A DNA stretch of 64,000 bases from Pseudolactococcus plantarum (GCF_002441715.1 NZ_JXJX01000010.1:46593-110592), one strand, 5' to 3'; counted from the first letter of the stretch, positions 1 through 10,372 are shown. Translations and numbers: made by a program. The notes: a model not told the origin generated them from the letters alone.

Positions 1-109
1 TTTAAAATCTTATCAAAGTATTATTTTAGCCAACTACAACTGATGATAGATCTAAAGCCTATTGATTAATAGCCTGTACACATGTATTAAACGTGTGTCA
101 AGTACAATC

Positions 110-139
110 TTGCTTAGGTTTCTTAAACTCTATTATATT
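110..139 (+). promoter_or_regulatory. possible promoter of the sucrose phosphorylase gene
   Basis: A TTGCTT at 110-115 and a TATATT at 134-139 are separated by 18 bp and lie 39 bp upstream of the start codon. The match is moderate. No convincing cre or LacI-type palindrome was seen in the first 150 bases. Confidence 0.35.
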
Positions 140-177
140 TAGTGCATCGTTAGTTGCGCTGTAAAAAAGGAGAAAAC

Positions 178-1623
178 ATGAAATTAAAAAATGAAGTGAT
201 GTTAATCACTTATGCAGATAGTCTAGGTAAAAACATGACCGACCTATCTCAAGTGTTAGATAAACATTTAAAAGGTGTCGTTGGTGGGGTTCATCTGTTA
301 CCATTTTTCCCGTCCACAGGAGATAGAGGATTTGCGCCAAGTGATTACACTGTAGTAGACGAAGCTCTCGGTAGCTGGGAAGGTGTTCAAAAACTTGGCG
401 AAAACTACTATCTCATGTTTGATTTCATGATTAATCACATTTCTCGTGAAAGTAAATTCTTTCAAGAGTTCAAAAAAAATGGCTTGAATGCCAAATATAA
501 AGAGATGTTTATATTGATTTCTGAGTTTTTTCCAGAAAACCGCCCTACTCAAGAAGATATCGATTTGATTTATAAACGTAAAGACAAAGCACCATTTCAA
601 GAGGTCATCTTTTCTGATGGTGGTAAAGAGGCAGTATGGAACACGTTTGGCGAAGAACAAATTGATTTAGATGTCACAAAAGATATCGTTAAATCTTTTA
701 TAGCTGAAACCATAAAAGATATGGCAAGTCACGGTTGTTCGCTGATTCGTCTGGATGCATTTGCTTATGCAATTAAAAAGTTAGATACCACTGATTTTTT
801 TGTCGAACCAGATATCTGGGAGTTGTTAAACGAAGTTCGTGATGTAGCAGCTCAATATGATGTTGACTTGCTACCAGAAATTCATGAGCATTATAGTATC
901 CAAAAGAAAATCTCAGATCATGATTATTTTATTTATGATTTTGCACTACCTATGGTAACACTTTATTCACTCTATAGCGGTAAGAGTAATCGCCTAGCCA
1001 ACTGGTTAAAAATAAGCCCTATGAAACAGTTCACAACTCTTGATACACATGATGGCATCGGCGTGGTAGATGCGAGAGATTTATTAACGGATGATGAATT
1101 GACTTATACAAGCGAAGCATTGTACAAAGTTGGGGCTAATGTTAAGAAAACTTATTCTAGTGCTAACTATAATAATCTAGATATCTATCAGATTAACAGT
1201 ACTTATTATTCTGCTCTTGGGGACAATGACAGAAGCTACCTACTGGCTAGAGCAATCCAAGTCTTTGCACCTGGTATCCCACAAGTTTATTATGTTGGGT
1301 TATTAGCAGGGAAAAATGATATTGAGCTACTTGAAGCGACAAAAGAAGGGCGTAATATCAATCGACATTACTATACAACATCCGAAATTGAGTCAGAGGT
1401 CACACGAGCAGTTGTCAAAGATCTTTTCACATTACTACGCTTTAGAAATACATCAGCATCATTTGATTTAACTGGTAGTATCACAATCTCAACACCATCT
1501 GAGGAAAGCATTGAGATCATTCGAATGGATAAACAAAAGCAGACCGTTTCAAAACTAGTGGCTAATCTAAAAACAAAAAGTTTTGTTGTCACTGAAGATG
1601 ATAAACTCATTATCAAACAATAA
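178..1623 (+). CDS. gtfA: sucrose phosphorylase (GH13)
   Basis: Predicted cytoplasmic sucrose phosphorylase, 481 residues, converting sucrose plus phosphate to glucose-1-phosphate and fructose. The family hallmarks are visible: the N-terminal [15 protein letters not shown] stretch, FDFMINHIS, the nucleophile region IRLDAFAYA, the acid/base region EIHEH and the transition-state region LDTHDGIG. Length fits the family (about 480-500). I chose the ATG at 178 because AAAAAGGAG lies just upstream; an in-frame TTG at 154 has no ribosome site. A LacI-type regulator follows 55 bp downstream on the same strand, so the two probably form a small sucrose unit. No sugar transporter is visible inside the window for it; one may lie to the left. 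Confidence 0.9.
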   Translation: MKLKNEVMLITYADSLGKNMTDLSQVLDKHLKGVVGGVHLLPFFPSTGDRGFAPSDYTVVDEALGSWEGVQKLGENYYLMFDFMINHISRESKFFQEFKKNGLNAKYKEMFILISEFFPENRPTQEDIDLIYKRKDKAPFQEVIFSDGGKEAVWNTFGEEQIDLDVTKDIVKSFIAETIKDMASHGCSLIRLDAFAYAIKKLDTTDFFVEPDIWELLNEVRDVAAQYDVDLLPEIHEHYSIQKKISDHDYFIYDFALPMVTLYSLYSGKSNRLANWLKISPMKQFTTLDTHDGIGVVDARDLLTDDELTYTSEALYKVGANVKKTYSSANYNNLDIYQINSTYYSALGDNDRSYLLARAIQVFAPGIPQVYYVGLLAGKNDIELLEATKEGRNINRHYYTTSEIESEVTRAVVKDLFTLLRFRNTSASFDLTGSITISTPSEESIEIIRMDKQKQTVSKLVANLKTKSFVVTEDDKLIIKQ

Positions 1624-1678
1624 AATGAAAACCTGTTATAAGACAACAAAACGATGCCTCTAATTAAAGGAATATAAC

Positions 1679-2665
1679 ATGGTAACGATAAAAGATGTGG
1701 CAGAGCGTACTGGATACGCTATCAAAACGATTTCACGTGCAATGAACGATGAGCCAAACGTTTCCCAAAAAGCAAAAACAATTATTCGTCAAGCCATGCT
1801 AGAAATGGACTATTATCCCAACAGTGTGGCACAACAAATGCGGGGTAAAGCAACAAAAATGATCGGCGTTGTCATTTCCTACATCACCAATCCATTTTTT
1901 GCATATTTAGTTGATGCTATAGAAGAAACTGCAAATCAAAAAGGCTATCATGTCGTTGTTTTCCAAACAAAAGATAAACCTAAAAATCAAATGCGGTTTT
2001 TAGAAATGCTGAAAAGTAAACAGCTTGATGGGTTGATCTTAGCTTATATAGAAGAAGAAACTGATGACATCACAGATCTAATTGAAACTGGAAAAGTAGT
2101 CGTATGTAATCATCGTTCGCCACATTCTACACTTCCTGGTGTTTTTATTGATGAAAAGAAAGCGACATATGAAGCGATTACATTTTTGATAGAACAGGGC
2201 TATCGTAAAATTGCTTATTGTTCAGGCGGCAAGTATGATCCGGATAATTTAAGATTTTCTGGATTTATCCAAGCTTTAAAAGCACATCAAATCCCTTTTG
2301 ATGACACCTATCATTTTGAACATAAGTGGGATGTGTTTGGTGGGCAGCAAGTCTTACGTGAAATGATGAAGATGCCAGAAGTAGATAGACCACAGGCAAT
2401 TTTTGCAAATGGAGATTTACTTGCTTCAGGGATTTTAAGTGAATGTCTCACACAAGGGATTAAAGTACCCGAAACACTGGCAATCATGGGGTTCGATGAT
2501 CAGCCTGTTGCACAAATTTTGACACCTAAGTTAACAACAGTGCAGCAGCCCATCAAAAAAATGGGGGAATTAAGTACCGAAATATTAATCGCAAACCTGC
2601 GTGGGGAAACACCCCCAGACTATGAGGTGCTAGCAACCATGTTAATGATTCGTGAAACGACTTAA
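1679..2665 (+). CDS. LacI/GalR-family transcriptional regulator
   Basis: A 328-residue repressor with the N-terminal LacI helix-turn-helix (MVTIKDVAERTGYAIKTIS at residues 1-19) followed by a periplasmic-binding-protein-like sugar sensor domain (GVVISYITNPFFAYLVDAI). AAAGGA precedes the ATG at the proper distance. It follows the sucrose phosphorylase gene and probably controls it in response to a sugar. It is closely similar in layout to the LacI protein at 19370-20362 (shared phrases such as TNPFF and MLK-GQ/SKQ-DG), so the two look like members of one regulator subfamily. The effector is not known from sequence. Confidence 0.85.
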   Translation: MVTIKDVAERTGYAIKTISRAMNDEPNVSQKAKTIIRQAMLEMDYYPNSVAQQMRGKATKMIGVVISYITNPFFAYLVDAIEETANQKGYHVVVFQTKDKPKNQMRFLEMLKSKQLDGLILAYIEEETDDITDLIETGKVVVCNHRSPHSTLPGVFIDEKKATYEAITFLIEQGYRKIAYCSGGKYDPDNLRFSGFIQALKAHQIPFDDTYHFEHKWDVFGGQQVLREMMKMPEVDRPQAIFANGDLLASGILSECLTQGIKVPETLAIMGFDDQPVAQILTPKLTTVQQPIKKMGELSTEILIANLRGETPPDYEVLATMLMIRETT

Positions 2666-2782
2666 AAAAACGGGCAAGTTATCAAGACACCACACATGTT
2701 TCAAACAAAAGTCAGTAGATACAGTAAAGCCTTTGATTTTTTTAAATCAATGACAACACCTACTGACTTTTCATCTCATAAC

Positions 2783-2813
2783 ATCTTTCCGAAAAACTAT
2801 AATTTTCTTGACA
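2783..2813 (+). other. dif: dif(SL) chromosome dimer resolution site
   Basis: The 31 bases contain the core TTTCCGAAAAACTATAATTT, followed by TCTTGACA, which I recognise as the dif site of lactococci and streptococci used by XerS. It lies 30 bp upstream of the xerS start codon, the position known for this family. Its right end overlaps the -35 box of the xerS promoter. Confidence 0.9.
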
Positions 2814-2836
2814 AATGTTGCCCTATACCCTATACT
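2808..2836 (+). promoter_or_regulatory. xerS promoter overlapping dif
   Basis: A perfect -35 box TTGACA (2808-2813) and a TATACT -10 box (2831-2836) are separated by 17 bp. The -10 ends 6 nt before the ATG at 2843, so transcription should begin at or next to the start codon. The -35 lies within the right end of dif. Confidence 0.85.
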
Positions 2837-2842
2837 AGTATT

Positions 2843-3913
2843 ATGAAGAGAGAACGCTTAATTGAGAATATTGAAGATTTAAAAGAGGTCATGCCAGATT
2901 TTGTACTTGCCTACTATCGGTCAAAATCTGCTGTGCCCTATTCACTCACAACTTTATATGAATATCTGAAAGAATACCAACGTTTTTTTTCATGGTTAAT
3001 TGATGCTGATATTTCAAGTGCGACATCAACAAATACCATATCTCTTGATACACTAGAACATCTGACAAAATCAGATTTAGAAACGTATATTTTATATCTA
3101 CGTGAACGACCTAGATTAAATACAGCTGCAACAAAATATGGGATCTCTCAAACCACGATAAATCGAACCTTATCAGCACTTTCTAGTTTATATAAGTATT
3201 TAACTGAGGAGGTTGAAGATGAACATGGTGAGCCCTACTTCTACCGTAATGTCATGAAAAAAGTCAGTACGCAAAAAAAGAAAGAAACACTTGCTGCTAG
3301 AGCTGAAAATATTAAGAATAAACTATTTTTAGGCGACGAAACACAAGGATTTTTAGACTTTATAGATCATGATTACGAATTAGACTTATCCAACCGTGCT
3401 AAATCGTCTTTTTATAAAAACAAAGAACGTGATCTTGCAATCATTGCGCTGATTTTAGCGTCTGGCATCCGATTATCAGAAACTGTCAATATCGATCTGA
3501 ATGATTTAAATTTAAAGACACTGGTTGTAGAGATTATGCGTAAAGGTGGCAAACAAGACGCCGTTAATATCGCAGGCTTTGCCAAATCGTATTTAGTCAA
3601 TTATTTAGAAATCCGAGATAAACGCTACGGTGCACAAAAACAAGATACTGCTTTGTTCTTAACGACATATAAGTCAAAAGTTAACCGAATCGACAACTCT
3701 AGTATAGAAAAGATGGTTGCCAAATACTCTAAAGCGTTTAAAGTCCGTGTTACACCTCATAAACTCAGACATACGTTGGCGACACGACTCTACGCACAAA
3801 CAAATTCGCAAGTTTTAGTCAGTCATCAACTTGGTCATGCCTCTACACAGGTCACAGACCTATATACCCATATCGTCAGTGATGAACAAAAAGATGCACT
3901 CGATAAGTTATAG
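2843..3913 (+). CDS. xerS: tyrosine recombinase XerS
   Basis: Single-protein chromosome dimer resolvase of lactococci and streptococci, 356 residues, acting at the dif site just upstream. The catalytic set is visible: Arg in ASGIRLSE, Lys in MRKGGKQ, HKLRH with Arg, the later LGHAS His, and the Tyr nucleophile in DLYTHI near the C-terminus. The N-terminal SAM-like DNA-binding half is present. An upstream in-frame ATG at 2696 would add 49 residues read through dif itself and has no support; the start at 2843 gives exactly the usual family length. No Shine-Dalgarno precedes it, and the promoter position implies a leaderless transcript. Confidence 0.95.
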   Translation: MKRERLIENIEDLKEVMPDFVLAYYRSKSAVPYSLTTLYEYLKEYQRFFSWLIDADISSATSTNTISLDTLEHLTKSDLETYILYLRERPRLNTAATKYGISQTTINRTLSALSSLYKYLTEEVEDEHGEPYFYRNVMKKVSTQKKKETLAARAENIKNKLFLGDETQGFLDFIDHDYELDLSNRAKSSFYKNKERDLAIIALILASGIRLSETVNIDLNDLNLKTLVVEIMRKGGKQDAVNIAGFAKSYLVNYLEIRDKRYGAQKQDTALFLTTYKSKVNRIDNSSIEKMVAKYSKAFKVRVTPHKLRHTLATRLYAQTNSQVLVSHQLGHASTQVTDLYTHIVSDEQKDALDKL

Positions 3914-3939
3914 TCACTACTTCTCTCACGTGTATATAA

Positions 3940-3973
3940 ATACCCCTCCTATTTGAAATAGGAGGGGTATTTT
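3940..3973. terminator. bidirectional terminator between xerS and the ATPase gene
   Basis: A strong stem with arms ATACCCCTCCTATTT and its complement, flanked by A-rich and T-rich runs, lies between two convergent genes and can serve both. Confidence 0.85.
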
Positions 3974-3976
3974 GTA

Positions 3977-6331
3977 CTACAACTTCATCACTTGTTTTTT
4001 GGCTTGTTTAGATTTAAAACGATTATAACTTTGATTAAACAATTTTGAAAACAGTTTTTGGAAAGTGACTGAGTAAAAACACAAGGCGACAAGCAAAATC
4101 AAATTAATATAGCTGATATTACCTAGACTTAATAGATTTTTGCCGATAATTAAGGCGATAAAATAAATCGTATGAGTTACGATAAAAACAATGGATCTAT
4201 AAGATGTTTTTGTTGGATAGATATTTCTTTGCACAATCAGATAATTCCATGCTGTATATAGAATAGCCATGATTGACAGCGCACGAGGACTACTACCAAA
4301 TATATGCCCTAAGTTAATGATTAACAGACTGCCTACTGCAATAGATAAACCAGCTGGAAAAGCTTTTTTAAATAATGTCGGCAAAAATTCACTTTTGACG
4401 CGATTAAAATCTAATTCAAAATTAAGTAAGAAGGTAGGTATACCAACAAAACAAGCATTCAATACTGTGAGTTGAATGGGTTCAAATGGATATTTAAACC
4501 CTACGATTAATGTACCAGCTGTTAGTAAAATAGAATAAACGACCTGAATTAATACTAAAGAGCCGGCTCTTGTAATATTGTTAATGACACGGCGTCCTTC
4601 ATTTAAAATCGTAGGGATTGCCTCAAATTGATTATCTAATAAAACAATATCAGAAGCTTGTCTTGCTGCATCAACTCCTGACGCCATAGCGATCGAACAA
4701 TTGGCTTCTTTAAGTGCTAAAACATCATTAACACCGTCGCCTGTCATGGCAACTGTATGACCTAATGCTTTAAGCGTAATCACGATTTGTTTCTTTTGTT
4801 GCGGACTGACACGACCAAAAATTTGATAATTTTCTACAATATCTTCTAAATCTTCATCAGCAACTTCCGACATATCGATATATTTCTCTGCTCCAGGTAA
4901 GTTAACTCGCTGTGCGATTTGAGATACTGTGGTTGGATCATCTCCAGAAATAATCTTACAATTAACATGTTGTCTATTGAAAAATGCTAACGTTTCAATA
5001 ACATTTTCTCTTATCGTATCCGTAATTAAAAACATGGCGATAGGTTGGATATCTTTAATCTGGTCAAAAGCTTGTGTGCTATCACTATACCCTAAAGTTA
5101 GGACACGGTAGCCAAGTTTCGAGTGTTTTTTATCTAATTTAAGTATGTCCTGTTCTTTTGAGGGATCTAGCTTCATAAAAGCACTAGCACCCAAGAAATA
5201 GGTGCCATCACCTTCAAAGCTAACACAACTAAACTTACGATCTGAAGAAAATGGAACTACAGTAGTCGCCACTCGACTTGAACTTTCAGGAAATCCTTCT
5301 CGAAGAGCTAGAGCTGTCGGATTTTTATCAGGTAGCACAGCCATCATGTTGCCAATAATCGACGCAACATCACATGCGTCATCGATTTTGATAAGATCTT
5401 CAACGATCATCTGTCCTTTTGTTATCGTACCAGTCTTATCTAAGCATAGTGTATCTACCCTAGCGAGCGCATCAATACAATTTAATTCTTGGACAAGTAC
5501 TCTTTTTCTAGATAGATAAACAGCACTAATCGTTAACGCAACACTTGTCAATAAGTACAGTCCTTCAGGAAACATCCCTACTGCTGCTGCAACTGTAGAG
5601 AGTATGGCACGGTTAATTGCTACACCTGACCAAAAGTATTGTTTGACAAATAGCAGGACACATAATGGGACTAAGACAATCGTAATGCCCTTAATAATTT
5701 TATTTAAGCTATCTTGAATCAGATAACTCTGTTTTTTAATAGCTTTAGCTTCTCTAGTTATCTTTTGGATATAATTATCTTCACCGACATGAATCACCTG
5801 ACAGATCGCTTGACCTGATGTGACAAAACTACCTGAGAATAACTCACTTTGAGGTGTTTTATAGACATTATCAACTTCACCAGTAAGTAACGATTCATTA
5901 ATCTCTAAACTGCCTTCAATGACCTTTGCGTCTGAAGGGACTTGATCACCATTTTCTAATAAAAGTAAATCATCAATGACAATCTTGTCTATCGGTAAGG
6001 TTACTAATTGATGATCACGGTAGACTTTTGTTTTGGAAACGGTTAAGATCGCTAACTTATCTAACGTACGTTTTGATCGAATCTCCTGAAAGAGATTAAT
6101 CACGATATTACTAAAGATAACTAAGATAAACAGGCCATTATAATAGGATCCAGTCAAATAAACGAGGTAAAATAAAACAATGTTTATAAGATTGAAAAAT
6201 GTAAACACATTTACAAAAAATATCTTAGCATATGACCGGCTAGATGTTTTTTTGATATGATTTGTTTGTCCGTTTTGTTCTCTTTCTTTGACTTCATCTG
6301 AGTTGAGACCACTCTGAGTGGATTTAATCAT
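3977..6331 (-). CDS. cation-transporting P-type ATPase (CtpE-like)
   Basis: A membrane ATP-driven cation pump of 784 residues. Visible: actuator loop LLTGEV, the phosphorylated Asp in CLDKTGTITKG (about residue 298), a PEGLYLLTS segment in the fourth transmembrane helix in place of the usual PEG(L/M)P, the hinge TGDGVNDVLALKEA, and paired hydrophobic helices at both ends. This set resembles the CtpE/YoaB-like group, for which calcium or another divalent cation has been proposed; the ion cannot be read from sequence. The start at 6331 follows AAGGAGAG at 8 bp; an upstream in-frame ATG (6391) lacks a ribosome site. It is monocistronic and convergent with xerS. Confidence 0.8.
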   Translation of the reverse strand: MIKSTQSGLNSDEVKEREQNGQTNHIKKTSSRSYAKIFFVNVFTFFNLINIVLFYLVYLTGSYYNGLFILVIFSNIVINLFQEIRSKRTLDKLAILTVSKTKVYRDHQLVTLPIDKIVIDDLLLLENGDQVPSDAKVIEGSLEINESLLTGEVDNVYKTPQSELFSGSFVTSGQAICQVIHVGEDNYIQKITREAKAIKKQSYLIQDSLNKIIKGITIVLVPLCVLLFVKQYFWSGVAINRAILSTVAAAVGMFPEGLYLLTSVALTISAVYLSRKRVLVQELNCIDALARVDTLCLDKTGTITKGQMIVEDLIKIDDACDVASIIGNMMAVLPDKNPTALALREGFPESSSRVATTVVPFSSDRKFSCVSFEGDGTYFLGASAFMKLDPSKEQDILKLDKKHSKLGYRVLTLGYSDSTQAFDQIKDIQPIAMFLITDTIRENVIETLAFFNRQHVNCKIISGDDPTTVSQIAQRVNLPGAEKYIDMSEVADEDLEDIVENYQIFGRVSPQQKKQIVITLKALGHTVAMTGDGVNDVLALKEANCSIAMASGVDAARQASDIVLLDNQFEAIPTILNEGRRVINNITRAGSLVLIQVVYSILLTAGTLIVGFKYPFEPIQLTVLNACFVGIPTFLLNFELDFNRVKSEFLPTLFKKAFPAGLSIAVGSLLIINLGHIFGSSPRALSIMAILYTAWNYLIVQRNIYPTKTSYRSIVFIVTHTIYFIALIIGKNLLSLGNISYINLILLVALCFYSVTFQKLFSKLFNQSYNRFKSKQAKKQVMKL

Positions 6332-6508
6332 CCTACTCTCCTTTTTTAAACGATTTACTACCATCATATAACAATTCATAGTCTTTGTCATCCGTCCTCA
6401 GGACTAAATTTCTTACATTTTTGTTATTTTACTAGCTAAAACAAGCATTAATTTGGTTTTTTGACATAAAAAAAGAGTTATTGATCAAAATGAAAGGGTA
6501 TTTGGTAT

Positions 6509-6542
6509 AAAAAAATTGCATGCGTTTCATCATGCAATTTGT
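6509..6542 (-). terminator. terminator of the branched-chain aminotransferase gene
   Basis: Inverted repeat with arms AAATTGCATG and CATGCAATTT. Read on the minus strand it is followed by a run of T. Confidence 0.8.
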
Positions 6543-6563
6543 AGTGTATTAGTCAGTCATTAA

Positions 6564-7589
6564 TCAGAGTGATACTGGATAAATCCAACCATCTGGTGCA
6601 GGTACATCACCTTTTTGGATGCCAACAAGTTCATCATATAACTTGTGCGTAATTGGTCCTACTTCTGTTTCACTGTAGAAGACATGATACTCATCTGCGT
6701 TTTGGATACCCGCGATTGGTGAAATAACGGCAGCAGTACCACAAGCACCAGCTTCAGCAAAACGATCTAACTTATCAATTTCAACATCGCCTTCTATCGC
6801 TTTAAGACCAAGTCTTTTTTCTGCTAAATAAAGCAAAGAATATTTAGTGATAGATGGTAAGATTGATGGGCTAAGTGGTGTCACAAATTCATTATCTTTT
6901 GTAATCCCAAAGAAGTTAGCTGATCCGACCTCTTCGATTTTTGTATGCGTTGCTGGATCAAGATAGATAACATCAGAATATCCCGCATGATGTGCGTTTT
7001 GACCTGGTAAAAGGCTACCCGCGTAGTTACCACCAACTTTTGCTGCACCTGTACCGTGTGGGGCAGCACGATCATAGTCACGTGATACGATGAACTTGGT
7101 AGGCGTTAAGCCACCTTTAAAATAGCTACCAACAGGCATTGCAAAAACAGTAAAAATATATTCTTGGGCTGGTTGTACGCCTATGATATCTCCAACACCG
7201 ATTAGCAATGGACGTAAATAAAGGCTCCCACCACTTTCATACGGTGGCACATACTCATGGTTTGCTTTCACAACTGATTTGACGGCATCGATGAAAAAAT
7301 CAGTTGGGACTTGAGGCATTAATAAACGATCTGCTGTTTTTTGCAACCGTTCAGCATTTTGATCAGGTCTAAATAATTGAATGTCACCTGACTTAGTCCG
7401 GTACGCTTTTAGTCCTTCAAAGGCTTGTTGACCGTAATGCAAGGCTGGTGATGACTCAGATAGATGTAGTGTTGCATCTTCAGTCAATTCTCCTTTTTCC
7501 CACTGACCATTTTTATAATGTGCAATAAAACGGTAAGGTAATTTCATATATGAAAAACCAAGATTTTCCCAATCAATATTAATAGACAT
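6564..7589 (-). CDS. ilvE: branched-chain amino acid aminotransferase
   Basis: A PLP enzyme of fold type IV, 341 residues, that transaminates leucine, isoleucine and valine with 2-oxoglutarate; called bcaT in lactococci. The PLP lysine is in GAAKVGGNYAGS, and the EVGSANFFG motif and the N-terminal WENLGFSYMKLPYRF region fit the family, as does the length. GAGGA precedes the ATG. Upstream on the same strand lie a good promoter (7650-7678) and a perfect CodY box (7690-7704), so expression is predicted to be repressed in amino-acid-rich conditions, as known for this gene in lactococci. Confidence 0.92.
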   Translation of the reverse strand: MSINIDWENLGFSYMKLPYRFIAHYKNGQWEKGELTEDATLHLSESSPALHYGQQAFEGLKAYRTKSGDIQLFRPDQNAERLQKTADRLLMPQVPTDFFIDAVKSVVKANHEYVPPYESGGSLYLRPLLIGVGDIIGVQPAQEYIFTVFAMPVGSYFKGGLTPTKFIVSRDYDRAAPHGTGAAKVGGNYAGSLLPGQNAHHAGYSDVIYLDPATHTKIEEVGSANFFGITKDNEFVTPLSPSILPSITKYSLLYLAEKRLGLKAIEGDVEIDKLDRFAEAGACGTAAVISPIAGIQNADEYHVFYSETEVGPITHKLYDELVGIQKGDVPAPDGWIYPVSL

Positions 7590-7649
7590 AAAATATCCTC
7601 AACTCTAAGGGTTATAAAAACCCATCTTTTCTAAAAATTTGTTATACTT

Positions 7650-7678
7650 ATTTTAGTACTTTTTACCTGTTTTTGCAA
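7650..7678 (-). promoter_or_regulatory. ilvE promoter
   Basis: Minus-strand -35 TTGCAA (7678-7673) and -10 TAAAAT (7655-7650), 17 bp apart, about 60 bp upstream of the ATG. Confidence 0.75.
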
Positions 7679-7689
7679 GAATTTACCAC

Positions 7690-7704
7690 AATTTTCTGAA
7701 AATT
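7690..7704. promoter_or_regulatory. CodY box
   Basis: AATTTTCTGAAAATT, a full match to the lactococcal CodY consensus AATTTTCWGAAAATT. It sits 12 bp upstream of the ilvE -35 box and also 20 bp upstream of the divergent MscS-like gene, so it could affect both. Confidence 0.9.
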
Positions 7705-7723
7705 GTTAATTTGGAGATCCCCT

Positions 7724-8470
7724 TTGAAATTTCTACACCTTGAACCATATTTTGACAGTGCTATAGAAAAAATTATTTTATTAGTCCTAGCTACTGTTTT
7801 ATTTTATATATTTTATCGGATTATCAAACGTATCGTTAAGCATCTATTTGACAATTACAGCCATCTTAATCTGATGGATAATGCACGAATCTTAACTTTA
7901 TCCAGACTCATCCTCTCTATCGCCCAATATTTTACCATCTTCCTCTATATCTATACTATTTTAGGTATTTTTGGCTTACCTATTGGTAGATTGTTAACTG
8001 GTGCTGGTATTATTGGTGTCGCACTTGGTTTTGCTGGTCGTGATCTGATGAGTGATGTCATTAATGGGTTTTTTATCATCTTCGAACATCAAGTTAATAT
8101 TGGTGATACTGTATATTTCCAAAATTTAGATATTACAGGTAAAGTCAGTGCAATCTCTATTAGGTCATTAACTTTAACTAGCGCTAGTAATGGTATCACC
8201 TTCATCCCAAATCGAAATATTATCGCACTATCAAATTTATCCAGAACGACTACTAGCTTATTTGTGGATGTACCCGTTACGCTGGATACTGTAACGTCAC
8301 TCAAAAAACGTGTTTTATCTGTTAATGAAACCTATGATAATGTTGAATTTATAGGAATGGTAACACTTGAAGATACGATATATCTCAGAAGTAAGATAAG
8401 TGGTCACTACGAGGATATCTCTAGTGAACAAACTAATCTACTTGCAGCCTATTACGAAAAAAATGACTAA
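7724..8470 (+). CDS. MscS-family mechanosensitive channel
   Basis: A small-conductance mechanosensitive channel-like membrane protein, 248 residues, with three predicted transmembrane helices in the first 110 residues. The conserved pore-helix and beta-domain signature GAGIIGVALGFAGRDLMSD is followed by NIGDTV and FIPNRN. The start is set to the TTG at 7724 because GGAG lies 7 bp before it; the in-frame TTG at 7703 lies inside the CodY box. Such channels release solutes upon hypo-osmotic shock. It ends in a hairpin shared with the convergent rnhB gene. Confidence 0.82.
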   Translation: MKFLHLEPYFDSAIEKIILLVLATVLFYIFYRIIKRIVKHLFDNYSHLNLMDNARILTLSRLILSIAQYFTIFLYIYTILGIFGLPIGRLLTGAGIIGVALGFAGRDLMSDVINGFFIIFEHQVNIGDTVYFQNLDITGKVSAISIRSLTLTSASNGITFIPNRNIIALSNLSRTTTSLFVDVPVTLDTVTSLKKRVLSVNETYDNVEFIGMVTLEDTIYLRSKISGHYEDISSEQTNLLAAYYEKND

Positions 8471-8487
8471 GTTACTTAGTCATTTTT
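8461..8487. terminator. bidirectional terminator between the MscS-like gene and rnhB
   Basis: Arms ATGACTAAG and CTTAGTCAT with A and T runs outside. The hairpin overlaps the stop codons of both convergent genes. Confidence 0.7.
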
Positions 8488-9243
8488 CATTGATTTAATG
8501 GGTTCAAATGAACGTCTATGGATATCTATGACGCCTTGTTCAACAAGTGCTTGCAGATGTTTTTTTGTCCCATAACCTGCATTATGTGCAAAATCATAAC
8601 CGGGGTACTGTTTATCATACTCAGCCATTAACTTGTCTCGCGTGACTTTAGCGACGATAGACGCAGCTGCAATTGACATCGACTTGGCATCGCCTTTGAT
8701 AAGAGATGTTTGAGGGATATCAACTGCTAACTGCATTGCATCTATTAATAGATGTTGTGGTTTGATAGTAAGCTGATCTATAGCTTGTAACATGGCGAGT
8801 TTCGTCGCCTCATAGATATTTACCTGATCAATCACTTGATGATCGATACAGCCGATACCTACTGCAAGTGCTTGCGCGATTACCTCATCATACACTTTCT
8901 GATGTTGTGATTTAGAGATTTGTTTACTATCATTTAATCCTGCTATTTTACAATTCTCAGGTAAAATAACTGCTGCTGCAACAACTGGACCAGCTAACGG
9001 ACCTCGACCAACCTCATCTATCCCAGCAATTAACATAATATTATTTATGTAAAGTTCTCGTTCATGAATAAGTAATGTTTCAAGACGTTTGGCTTCAGCT
9101 ATGTTAGCCAACAGTTGGCGTTTACGTTTAGCTATGAGTTTTTGAACACCTAATCTCCCGTCTTGCTCAAGTAACTCAAACAAAGGATCAGACAGTTCTA
9201 CGACTGATGCTAACTGTTCCCCGATAGCTTTAATCGTCGCCAT
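8476..9243 (-). CDS. rnhB: ribonuclease HII
   Basis: Removes RNA from RNA-DNA hybrids and ribonucleotides from DNA. The catalytic signature [15 protein letters not shown] carries the Asp-Glu pair, followed by LNDSKQIS and the Asp in HLLIDAM; the last catalytic Asp is in AKVTRD. 255 residues from the ATG at 9243, preceded by GAGGATGAG; the N-terminal extension of about 75 residues before the catalytic core is normal for the Firmicute type. It overlaps the end of rbgA by 14 bp and is co-transcribed with it, the common order in this group. Confidence 0.95.
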   Translation of the reverse strand: MATIKAIGEQLASVVELSDPLFELLEQDGRLGVQKLIAKRKRQLLANIAEAKRLETLLIHERELYINNIMLIAGIDEVGRGPLAGPVVAAAVILPENCKIAGLNDSKQISKSQHQKVYDEVIAQALAVGIGCIDHQVIDQVNIYEATKLAMLQAIDQLTIKPQHLLIDAMQLAVDIPQTSLIKGDAKSMSIAAASIVAKVTRDKLMAEYDKQYPGYDFAHNAGYGTKKHLQALVEQGVIDIHRRSFEPIKSMKND

Positions 9244-10105
9244 GAATCTCATCCTCATCTTCAAGTTCGCCTACAATGTCTAGCGTATAAGTGCCTAACT
9301 TACCATCTCTAACGTCTTTGATGAATAAATCGTAAAACCGATCATAATCATCTCTAAAACCATACTTTTTCGTTAATAAGACGATTAAGTCAACAGCTGG
9401 CATACTTAACTCAGCATCACCCAACTTATAACGTGACTGCAATTCATTTGGGAAATGCTTGCTAAAAAAGTCAAGGCCAAAAATCGTTATCTCATCTTTC
9501 GGGATTAACTCATCTTTGATTGCACCTGTTAATGCAAGTTTTAAACCAATCGTTTGGTCTTCAAATTTAGGCCAAAGAATCCCTGGTGTATCAAGAATTT
9601 CAAGTGCTTCATTGGTCTTCAACCACTGTTGCCCTTTCGTCACGCCTGGTTTATTACCTGTGATGGCACTTTTGCGACCGGCTAAACGGTTCATTAAGGT
9701 TGACTTACCTACATTAGGAATCCCAATAATCATCGTTCTGATGGCTTTATTTTGGATACCACGTGACTCTGCACGTTCTAGCTTATCAGCTAACACTTCC
9801 TTTGCTGCCTTAGTCAATTTTTTGACTGTTTGTTGCTCTTTGGCATTAATTTTAACGGCTAAAATACCTTGTTTTTCAAAATAATGAACCCATTTTTGCG
9901 TTTCTAACTCATTTCCTAGATCCTTTTTGTTAATAATCACTAGGCGAGGTTTAGTCCCGATAATTTTATCTAACATGGGATTACGACTTGATAACGGTAA
10001 TCTCGCATCTACTAGCTCCATTACCAAATCCACATGCTTTAAATTTTCTTGAACCTGTCTACGTGCTTTAGACATATGTCCAGGAAACCACTGAATTACT
10101 ACCAT
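9230..10105 (-). CDS. rbgA: ribosome biogenesis GTPase RbgA (YlqF)
   Basis: Circularly permuted GTPase needed for late assembly of the 50S subunit, 291 residues. The order of motifs is permuted as expected: NKKDL (G4) first, then [13 protein letters not shown] (G1) and LDTPG (G3). The N-terminal [12 protein letters not shown] is the family hallmark. The start at 10105 follows AAGGAGTT. The leader just upstream contains a dyad (ACAAAGAAA and TTTCTTTGT around 10124-10150), whose role is unknown. Confidence 0.95.
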   Translation of the reverse strand: MVVIQWFPGHMSKARRQVQENLKHVDLVMELVDARLPLSSRNPMLDKIIGTKPRLVIINKKDLGNELETQKWVHYFEKQGILAVKINAKEQQTVKKLTKAAKEVLADKLERAESRGIQNKAIRTMIIGIPNVGKSTLMNRLAGRKSAITGNKPGVTKGQQWLKTNEALEILDTPGILWPKFEDQTIGLKLALTGAIKDELIPKDEITIFGLDFFSKHFPNELQSRYKLGDAELSMPAVDLIVLLTKKYGFRDDYDRFYDLFIKDVRDGKLGTYTLDIVGELEDEDEIHGDD

Positions 10106-10252
10106 TTTTACTAACTCCTTATATGACAAAGAAAGCTGATTTCTTTGTTGTCTGATGACGTATTGTTACCTTTATTCTACCATAGTTTTGGTGTATTTTT
10201 TAGCGGGGTCAAAAATATGATAGAAAGTATCTCTATATTCACTTCTTCATAC

Positions 10253-10302
10253 AAAAAATCATAGCATATAGGAGCGCTTAGCAGCCTCATACGCTATGAT
10301 TG
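10253..10302 (-). terminator. terminator of the sorbitol operon
   Basis: On the minus strand, ATCATAGC pairs with GCTATGAT around a branched loop of about 30 nt, followed by a T run. It lies about 70 bp after the last gene, srlB. Confidence 0.65.
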
Positions 10303-10372
10303 ATTAGTAAATGTGTATATACTCCTTAGTGACAAAATAGTTAAGGCATATATCATTGAATATTATGACACG

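Noticed and set aside
2696..2842. N-terminal extension of the xerS reading frame
   Set aside because: It runs through dif and the xerS promoter, has no ribosome site, and the ATG at 2843 gives the normal 356 residues.
7590..7649. T-box leader ahead of ilvE
   Set aside because: The leader is only about 60 nt with no specifier-stem or antiterminator features. The CodY box accounts for regulation.
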